A stretch of 18,062 bases of DNA from Stenotrophomonas maltophilia (lineage in GTDB: Bacteria > Pseudomonadota > Gammaproteobacteria > Xanthomonadales > Xanthomonadaceae), in assembly GCA_002364755.1 (NCBI GenBank), contig DEZI01000007.1:1-18062 (forward strand), written 5' to 3'. Each line of letters opens with the position of its first letter. Position 1 is the stretch's first letter. This document shows positions 13,473-18,062 of this stretch, one piece after another. Both the position numbers and the translations under genes were made by a program. The notes beneath the pieces were generated by a model, which ran no database searches, had not been told where the DNA came from, and saw only the letters and a list, made by a program, of their open reading frames with translations.

Positions 13473-13829
13473 TCAGTGCGGACGAATTTTCGTCGCGGCG
13501 TGCGCGGAGAGAGCGATGCAGGCCTGCATCAGGCCTTCCATGATGCGGTCGCCGACGTATTCGTCGGCCTCGCCGTCCTGGCGGGTGCGTTCGGCGGCCA
13601 GCACGAGTTCCTGCACCACGCGCAGGCCGACCAGGGTGCAGTCTGCGTCGGTCAGGCCAAGATGGCCACCGGGCAGCAGGTAGCCTTCCGGCCAGGGGAA
13701 TCCATCGACGGCGGCAGCCGCGCTGATTTTCCGCAGCAGGGCCATCAGCCTGTCGGGATGGCGCTCGATCTCGTCCGCTGCATCGGTGATGTCGCAGGTG
13801 CAGTCGTCGGTAACATCCGAAGGGGTCAT
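13473..13829 (-). CDS. Hypothetical protein, 118 aa
   Basis: Starts at ATG 13829 with GGAG six nt upstream. The product is acidic at the N-terminus (MTPSDVTDDCTCDITDAADE), then has LMALLRKISAAAAVDGFPWPEGYLLPGG and a helical C-terminal half, VGLRVVQELVLAAERTRQDG and VGDRIMEGLMQACIALSAHA. No signal peptide, no membrane helix, no catalytic motif that I recognise. Four cysteines (10, 12, 64, 104) are dispersed. It stands alone between two related palindromic repeats, with ridA converging on its 3' end. The good ribosome site and amphipathic helices support a real gene; function unknown. Confidence 0.75.
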   Translation of the reverse strand: MTPSDVTDDCTCDITDAADEIERHPDRLMALLRKISAAAAVDGFPWPEGYLLPGGHLGLTDADCTLVGLRVVQELVLAAERTRQDGEADEYVGDRIMEGLMQACIALSAHAATKIRPH

Positions 13830-13854
13830 GGCATAGCTCCGTTCAGGTCAATCG

Positions 13855-13882
13855 GTAGCCGCCACGGCACGGTGGCGGGCGG
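13855..13882 (+). repeat. SMAG-like palindrome, diverged
   Basis: GTAG (13855-13858), CCGCCAC (13859-13865), a 6-nt loop, GTGGCGG (13872-13878), then GCGGA. It shares the GTAG head and the GCGGA tail with the copies near mprF but has a different stem. It sits 26 nt upstream of the 118-residue gene's start codon, so it may lie within its leader or promoter. Confidence 0.55.
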
Positions 13883-14080
13883 AACGTGCCTTGAAAACCG
13901 GCCAGCCGCTTGGGGTGGCCCGTCACAGGACGTTTGCGGAAGTCTGGCATGCGGCTGTAAGAGGCCGCAGTGGGCTGGCGCATCTGCCACGAGCAGCGGG
14001 GCAATCTGCGATGTGCGTCCTGTTTCGTGAGGGCGCGGGGCGCGCAGGGCGCGGTGATTGCGACGGATGTCTGGTGAAGC
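13883..14080. other. Intergenic, no gene seen
   Basis: About 200 bases between the SMAG-like palindrome and repeat copy B. No ORF with a ribosome site, no clear stem-loop. Confidence 0.5.
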
Positions 14081-14119
14081 GGGGTCAGGGCCCTTTGCGT
14101 TGGAAAGGGATCCGACCCC
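14081..14119. repeat. Palindromic repeat, copy B (terminator-like)
   Basis: Outer arms GGGGTC (14081-14086) and GACCCC (14114-14119), inner arms CCCTTT (14091-14096) and AAAGGG (14104-14109). It reads as the reverse complement of copy A (13427-13464) with a few changes. It is preceded by GTGAAGC just as copy A is. It lies 2 nt after the rnfB stop and probably ends that minus-strand operon. Confidence 0.7.
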
Positions 14120-14121
14120 GG

Positions 14122-14535
14122 CTACAGCTGCACCAGGTCGATGCAGTCCACCGGGCACGGCGGGATGCACAGCTCGCAGCCGGTGCAGAGGTCGGCAATC
14201 ACCGTGTGCATGTACTTGGCGCCGCCGACGATGGCGTCCACCGGGCAGGCCTGGATGCACTTGGTGCAGCCGATGCAGTCGGCTTCGACGATCAGCGCGA
14301 CCTGCGGCGCCTTGTGCTCGCCGCGCGTGCGGTCGAACGGCACGGCCGGTACGCCCAGCACCTGCGCCAGCGCGCGTGCGCCGGCATCGCCACCGGGCGG
14401 GCAGCGGTCCACGCCCGCTTCGCCGCGAGCCATCGCCTGCGCATACGGGCGGCAGCCGTCGTAGCCGCATTGCCCGCATTGGGTCTGCGGCAGCAGGCGG
14501 TCGAGACGTTCGGTCAGGGGCGGGATCAGGCTCAT
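14122..14535 (-). CDS. rnfB: RnfB-family iron-sulfur protein
   Basis: A 137-residue electron-transfer protein. Residues 16-50 form the four-Cys Fe-S domain typical of RnfB (C20, C23, C28, C45 in QTQCGQCGYDGCRPY and DRCPPGG). Two [4Fe-4S] ferredoxin motifs follow: CIGCTKCIQACP (87-97) and CTGCELCIPPCP (117-127). E. coli RsxB has about 190 residues with an N-terminal membrane helix; this protein starts right at the Fe-S domain and has none, so it should be soluble or peripheral. No other rnf gene is nearby. Its start is 25 nt after the HAD gene's stop, so it is probably the last gene of a metG-HAD-rnfB unit. The electron partner is unknown. Confidence 0.92.
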   Translation of the reverse strand: MSLIPPLTERLDRLLPQTQCGQCGYDGCRPYAQAMARGEAGVDRCPPGGDAGARALAQVLGVPAVPFDRTRGEHKAPQVALIVEADCIGCTKCIQACPVDAIVGGAKYMHTVIADLCTGCELCIPPCPVDCIDLVQL

Positions 14536-14560
14536 GCGTGGCGAAGGCTGCGCGTCAAAA

Positions 14561-15151
14561 TCACTTCAGGGGTCTACCGCGGTACCAGCGCTCGTGGGCG
14601 AGGGCCAGCATCGGGCGGTCTTCGTAGCTGTCGCCATAGGCGTGGATGCGCAGGTAGCGCGACAGGTCGAACTGGCGGCGGATGTGCTCGACCTTGCGCG
14701 GGGCGCAGTCGCCGCCCGCATAGCGCCCGGTCAGGCGTCCATCCTGGCTTTCCAGCCGGTTGCAGATCAGCTGCAGGCCCAGCTGTTCGCACCACGGCCG
14801 GAGGTACAGGTCCAGCGAACCGGACACGATCACCACGGTGTGCTGCTGTTCCTTGTGCCAGCGGATCTGCTCCAGCATTTCCGGACGCATCACCTCGGGC
14901 AGCACCTCGCGGGCGAAACCGGCCGCCAGCGTGGTGATGTCATCGGCGTGGCGTTCGCTGAAGGTGAGCCGGGTGACGCGGGCGCGGATGCGCGCGGCGG
15001 AAATGATGCGCAGGCGGTAGGCCAGCAGCCAGGGGCCGACTTTCCACCACGCGCGCGCCAGCTGCTCGGGCGTGGCCACGCGGCGCAGGAAGCGGCCATA
15101 GGTATCGCAGGTGGTGACGGTGTGGTCGAAATCGAACAGCGCCAGTTCCAT
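14561..15151 (-). CDS. HAD-IB family phosphatase (SerB-like)
   Basis: A 196-residue haloacid-dehalogenase superfamily enzyme. All four motifs are present: I, LFDFDHTVT with nucleophile Asp7 and acid Asp9; II, VSGS with Ser110; III, Lys153 in PRKVEH; IV, YGDSYEDRPML with Asp174 and Asp178. The helical cap between motifs I and II (20-95) is of the C1 type, as in phosphoserine phosphatases. The reaction is probably phosphomonoester hydrolysis; the substrate is unknown. Start 15151 is preferred over ATG 15166 and 15172 because GGGAG lies at proper spacing before it and the beta strand with motif I begins at once. It lies between metG and rnfB. Confidence 0.9.
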   Translation of the reverse strand: MELALFDFDHTVTTCDTYGRFLRRVATPEQLARAWWKVGPWLLAYRLRIISAARIRARVTRLTFSERHADDITTLAAGFAREVLPEVMRPEMLEQIRWHKEQQHTVVIVSGSLDLYLRPWCEQLGLQLICNRLESQDGRLTGRYAGGDCAPRKVEHIRRQFDLSRYLRIHAYGDSYEDRPMLALAHERWYRGRPLK

Positions 15152-15196
15152 CCTGCTCTCTCCCATGGCCATGCCTTCCGTGGCGGTCTGCGTGGA

Positions 15197-15218
15197 GGGC
15201 GCGGTGGTAGCCGCGCCC
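15197..15218. terminator. Hairpin between metG and the HAD gene
   Basis: GGGCGCGG (15197-15204) pairs with CCGCGCCC (15211-15218) across a 6-nt loop, about 9 nt after the metG stop on the minus strand. No T-run follows. It could reduce read-through into the HAD-rnfB pair or protect the metG 3' end. Confidence 0.4.
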
Positions 15219-15226
15219 GCAGGGCA

Positions 15227-17308
15227 TCAGCGGACCGGCATGCCCGGCTGCGCGCCGCTGTCGGCGTCCAGCAGCGCCAGCGCGCCACCGTCGAAACCGG
15301 CCGACAGGATCATGCCTTCGCTCAGGCCGAAGCGCATCTTGCGCGGGGCCAGGTTGGCGATGAACACCACGCTGCGGCCGACCAGTGCTTCGGGTTCGCC
15401 GTAGCTGCCGCGGATGCCGGAGAAGATCTGGCGCTTGCCCAGGTCGCCCGCATCCAGTTCGAAGCGCAGCAGCTTGTCCGAGCCTTCCACGAACTCGCAC
15501 ACCAGCACCTTGCCAATGCGCAGGTCGAGCTTGGCAAAATCATCGATGCCGATGTGGGCCGGCGCGTCGGCGCTGTTCGCTGCGTCCTTGCCCGGAGCCG
15601 GGGCAGCCGGCTTCACGGCTTCGGTCTTGGCGGCGGGGGCGGCAGCAGCGGCTGGCTGCAGGGTGTCCTTGGAGGCGTCGATCATGGCGTCAATCTTCTT
15701 CGGGTCGATACGGGTGAACAGCGGGGTGTACTCAGCAATGCGGTGGCCCAGCAGCGGCTGTGCCAGAGCGGTCCAGTCGTTCACCGGCGCGGCCAGGAAG
15801 GCTTCGGCCTGCGCGGCGGTGGCCGGCAGCACCGGCTTCAGGGCGGTCACCAGCACGCGGAACAGGTTCAGGCCCTGGCTGCACACCGCCTGCAGCTGCG
15901 CGTCGGCGCCTTCCTGCTTGGCGATGACCCACGGCTTGACCTCGTCGATGTAGCGGTTGGCTTCGTCGGCCAGGGTCATGGTCAGACGTATGGCGGCAGC
16001 AGGGTCGTTGCGCTCGTACGCTTCACGGATCGGCGCCAGGCCATCGACGAAGCGCTGGTACTGCGCAGCGTCGGGCAGCTGCGCAGCCAGCAGGCCGTCG
16101 AAGCGCTTGCTGATGAAGCCGGCGCAGCGGCTGGCCAGGTTGACGAACTTGCCGACCAGATCGGCGTTCACGCGCGCCACGAAGTCGCCCAGGTTCAGGT
16201 CGAGGTCGTCCACGCCGCCGCTGGTCTTGGCCGCGTAGTAGTAACGCAGGGCTTCCGGCTCCAGGCCGGCGTCGAGGAAGGTACGCGCCATCACGAAGGT
16301 GCCGCGCGACTTGCTCATCTTCGCGCCGTCGACCATCAGGTAGCCGTTGACGTGCAGGCGGGTCGGCGCGCGGTGGCCGGTACCGTTCAGCACCGCCGGC
16401 CAGAACAGGCCGTGGAAGTTGACGATGTCCTTGCCGATGAAGTGGTGCAGTTCGGTGCTGCTGCCTTCGCGCAGGTGCGATTCGAAGTCTTCGCCGAGCT
16501 TGCCGCACAGGGTCTGGAAGCTGGACAGGTAGCCGATCGGCGCGTCCAGCCAGACGTAGAAGTACTTGCCCGGCTGGCCGGGGATTTCGAAACCGAAGTA
16601 CGGCGCATCGCGCGAGATGTCCCACGCGCGCAGGCCGCCGTCAGCGTCCAGCCATTCCATCAGCTTGGCCTTCACACCCGGCAGGGCGACGTCGCCGGTC
16701 AGCCAGTTGCGCAGGAAGCCTTCGAAACGGCCGACCTCGAAGAAGAAGTGTTCCGAATCGCGGATTTCCGGCGTGGCGCCGGAGATCACCGACTTCGGAT
16801 CCTTCAGGTCGGTCGGATTGTAGGTGGCGCCACAGACTTCGCAGTTGTCGCCGTACTGGTCGGCGCTGCCGCAGTTCGGGCAGATGCCCTTGATGTAGCG
16901 GTCGGGCAGGAACATGCCCTTGGCCGGGTCGTAGAACTGCGCCACCGAGCGACGGCTGATGTGGCCGGCCGCTTCCAGCTTCAGGTAGAACTGCTCGGTC
17001 AGCGCCTTGTTGGCGGCCGAGTTGGTCGAGTCGTAGTGGTCGAAGGCCACGCCGAAGGCCGCGAAATCGCGCTCATGGCCGGCCTGGATGTTGGCGATGA
17101 AGGCTTCCGGGGTGACCCCGGCCTTTTCCGCGGCCAGCATGATCGGCGTGCCGTGGGTGTCGTCGGCGCAGACGAACCAGGCCTTGCCGCCGCTCATTCG
17201 CCGCGCGCGCACCCAGATGTCAGCCTGGATGTAGCCGACCAGATGGCCCAGGTGCAGGGGGCCGTTGGCGTAGGGCAGGGCGGTGGTGACGAGCGCGGTA
17301 CGGGTCAT
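15227..17308 (-). CDS. metG: Methionyl-tRNA synthetase
   Basis: A 693-residue class I aminoacyl-tRNA synthetase that charges tRNA-Met in the cytoplasm. The HIGH motif is HLGH at 19-22 (ANGPLHLGHLVGYIQ). The zinc knuckle is CPNCGSADQYGDNCEVCG (143-160, four Cys). The KMSKS loop is at 330-334 (GAKMSKSRGTF). The anticodon-binding helical domain spans about 390-540. An Ala/Pro/Lys linker (about 550-585) joins a C-terminal tRNA-binding OB-fold domain (FAKLDLRIGKVLVCEFVEGS to the end), the dimerising type found in E. coli MetG (677 aa). Start ATG 17308 directly precedes TRTALVTTALPYANG, the usual N-terminus; no clear Shine-Dalgarno is seen. HAD phosphatase and rnfB follow on the same strand. Confidence 0.98.
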   Translation of the reverse strand: MTRTALVTTALPYANGPLHLGHLVGYIQADIWVRARRMSGGKAWFVCADDTHGTPIMLAAEKAGVTPEAFIANIQAGHERDFAAFGVAFDHYDSTNSAANKALTEQFYLKLEAAGHISRRSVAQFYDPAKGMFLPDRYIKGICPNCGSADQYGDNCEVCGATYNPTDLKDPKSVISGATPEIRDSEHFFFEVGRFEGFLRNWLTGDVALPGVKAKLMEWLDADGGLRAWDISRDAPYFGFEIPGQPGKYFYVWLDAPIGYLSSFQTLCGKLGEDFESHLREGSSTELHHFIGKDIVNFHGLFWPAVLNGTGHRAPTRLHVNGYLMVDGAKMSKSRGTFVMARTFLDAGLEPEALRYYYAAKTSGGVDDLDLNLGDFVARVNADLVGKFVNLASRCAGFISKRFDGLLAAQLPDAAQYQRFVDGLAPIREAYERNDPAAAIRLTMTLADEANRYIDEVKPWVIAKQEGADAQLQAVCSQGLNLFRVLVTALKPVLPATAAQAEAFLAAPVNDWTALAQPLLGHRIAEYTPLFTRIDPKKIDAMIDASKDTLQPAAAAAPAAKTEAVKPAAPAPGKDAANSADAPAHIGIDDFAKLDLRIGKVLVCEFVEGSDKLLRFELDAGDLGKRQIFSGIRGSYGEPEALVGRSVVFIANLAPRKMRFGLSEGMILSAGFDGGALALLDADSGAQPGMPVR

Positions 17309-17361
17309 GGTCGCGGGGTGCAGCCGAGGGGAACCGCAGATTATCGCATGCCTGCAACGAG

Positions 17362-17385
17362 GTGACCCGGCCGGGGCCGGGTCAC
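17362..17385. terminator. Perfect hairpin downstream of the DUF2147 gene
   Basis: GTGACCCGGCC (17362-17372), two-base centre, GGCCGGGTCAC (17375-17385): an uninterrupted 11-bp stem. It lies 25 nt after the stop of the DUF2147 gene and upstream of metG on the same strand, so it probably ends the DUF2147 transcript. It has no T-run. Confidence 0.6.
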
Positions 17386-17410
17386 GGAGGTACTGCGCGG
17401 GCCGGAGGCC

Positions 17411-17860
17411 TTACTCGCGGACCCAGGTCTGGGTGCGGCAGATGAAGGCGATGCAGCCGGAAACGTCCAGCTTGCCGCCACCCGGCTGCAGTTCCAGCTT
17501 CGATTTGTAGGTCTTGCCGTTGGCCGGGTCGAGGATGGTGCCGCCGGACCACTTGCTGTGGCTGCCCTTGTCCTGCGACAGGTTCCACAGGATGGTCATG
17601 CCCTTCACCGGCTTGTTCTTGTTGGCGCCTTCGCAGCCGTCGCAGACCGGGTTGGGACCCTTGTCCGAGTGCAGGATCTCGACCACCTTGCCGGTCAGCG
17701 CGCCGTTGGCGGCCTGGCTGATCTCGACGATCGACTTCACCTTGCCGGTCTTGTCGTCGATGGTCTTCCAGCGGCCGGCGGCGCTGTCGGCGGCCTGGGC
17801 CGACAGGGCGGCCAGGCACAGCGGCAGTGCCAGCAACAGGGTCTTGAAGGTCTTGCGCAT
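17411..17860 (-). CDS. Exported DUF2147-family protein
   Basis: A 149-residue secreted protein. The signal peptide spans 1-23 (MRKTFKTLLLALPLCLAALS, then AQA) and the mature part opens with ADSAAGRWKTIDDKTGKVKS, the standard DUF2147 beginning. Later family features are GKVVEIL, WSGGTILDPANGKTYKSKLE and CIAFICRTQTWVRE at the end. A CDGC pair (73-76) and two C-terminal Cys (136, 141) could form disulfides or bind metal. DUF2147 proteins are small lipocalin-like periplasmic or outer-surface beta proteins of unknown ligand. A strong GGGAGGGG ribosome site precedes ATG 17860, suggesting high expression. Monocistronic, with its own terminator hairpin. Confidence 0.93.
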   Translation of the reverse strand: MRKTFKTLLLALPLCLAALSAQAADSAAGRWKTIDDKTGKVKSIVEISQAANGALTGKVVEILHSDKGPNPVCDGCEGANKNKPVKGMTILWNLSQDKGSHSKWSGGTILDPANGKTYKSKLELQPGGGKLDVSGCIAFICRTQTWVRE

Positions 17861-17907
17861 GGTCCCCTCCCAGGGTTCATTCCGGCACGTTGCCGGTACA
17901 GGGTGAC

Positions 17908-17936
17908 TGTATACCCATTCGGCAGGGTATGGGGAA
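17908..17936 (-). promoter_or_regulatory. Possible promoter of the DUF2147 gene
   Basis: On the minus strand TATACA (17908-17913) would be a -10 box, and TTCCCC lies 17 nt further upstream (17931-17936) as a weak -35. The leader to ATG 17860 would be about 40 nt. The -10 is good and the -35 poor; this is based on pattern only. Confidence 0.35.
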
Positions 17937-17945
17937 GGGGGGCTT

Positions 17946-18062
17946 TGCAGGGCTTGCAGCCCTGCACCTGCAGAGGCCGAAGCAACAGCAACAGCGGCAT
18001 TCCGTGGGATGGCGGGGCACTGTGGGTTTGCGGGGACGCAGTGAACCCGTCCATGGGGGCTT
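17946..18062. repeat. Composite repeat, copy 2 (inverted relative to copy 1)
   Basis: In order: hairpin TGCAGGGC (17946-17953), 5-nt loop, GCCCTGCA (17959-17966); hexamer tract AGCAAC x 2.5 (17981-17995); then a 22-nt block (17996-18017) that is the reverse complement of window bases 1-22 with one difference. Sequence beyond it (18018-18062) has no visible gene and may be more of the element, which is cut off by the window end. The hairpin is upstream of the DUF2147 promoter region. Confidence 0.7.

Noticed and set aside
14534..17365. Very long open frame (943 codons) on the plus strand opposite metG
   Set aside because: It is a shadow of metG: high third-position GC keeps the antisense frame open. 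Composition is Ala/Gly/Val/Gln-rich with no domain, while the minus strand encodes a complete MetG.

Overview
The window reads as ordinary chromosome of a Stenotrophomonas species (S. maltophilia group) or a close Xanthomonadaceae relative. Reasons: very high GC, strongly GC-biased third positions, gene content and order typical of the family (metG beside an HAD phosphatase and rnfB), and several short palindromes of the GTAG-headed type known in S. maltophilia as SMAG elements. I see no rRNA, tRNA, CRISPR array, transposase, integrase or phage gene.

Layout. At 94-902 (minus) are a short MscS-like channel and a 59-residue membrane ORF. At 1025-3032 (plus) is a three-gene envelope operon: an ECF sigma factor, a one-helix membrane protein overlapping it by ATGA (probable anti-sigma), and a secreted DUF4097 beta-repeat protein. 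At 3081-5158 (minus) lie a 60-residue basic protein, a YkgJ-type cysteine-cluster protein and a YegD-type Hsp70. A repeat-rich spacer follows (5159-5557), then yjdM/phnA (plus), converging almost end to end with an exported transglutaminase-like/TPR protein (minus). At 7283-10156 (plus) are an HD-domain hydrolase, a tiny oxidoreductase-like Cys protein coupled to a DUF998 membrane protein, and an AcvB/VirJ-type lysyl-phosphatidylglycerol hydrolase. AcvB converges on mprF (10301-12865, minus), the lysyl-phosphatidylglycerol synthase/flippase. The two genes are separated by SMAG palindromes and a 3 x 20 bp tandem repeat. Then come ridA (plus), an unknown 118-residue gene (minus) bracketed by two related palindromes, and on the minus strand rnfB, an HAD-IB phosphatase, metG and an exported DUF2147 protein.

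Functional themes. Much of the window concerns the cell envelope: the ECF regulon, the MscS channel, lipid lysinylation (mprF) with its probable reversal (acvB), and exported DUF4097, DUF2147 and TPR proteins. The rest is housekeeping: MetG, RidA, Hsp70, RnfB.

The least explained material is non-coding: at least five different palindromic or tandem repeat structures in intergenic spaces. One is a composite element with a hexanucleotide microsatellite, present in inverted orientation at both ends of the window. No wholly new gene system is evident. The best candidates for a second look are the paired lipid-modification genes, the sigma/anti-sigma/DUF4097 unit, and the repeat elements.
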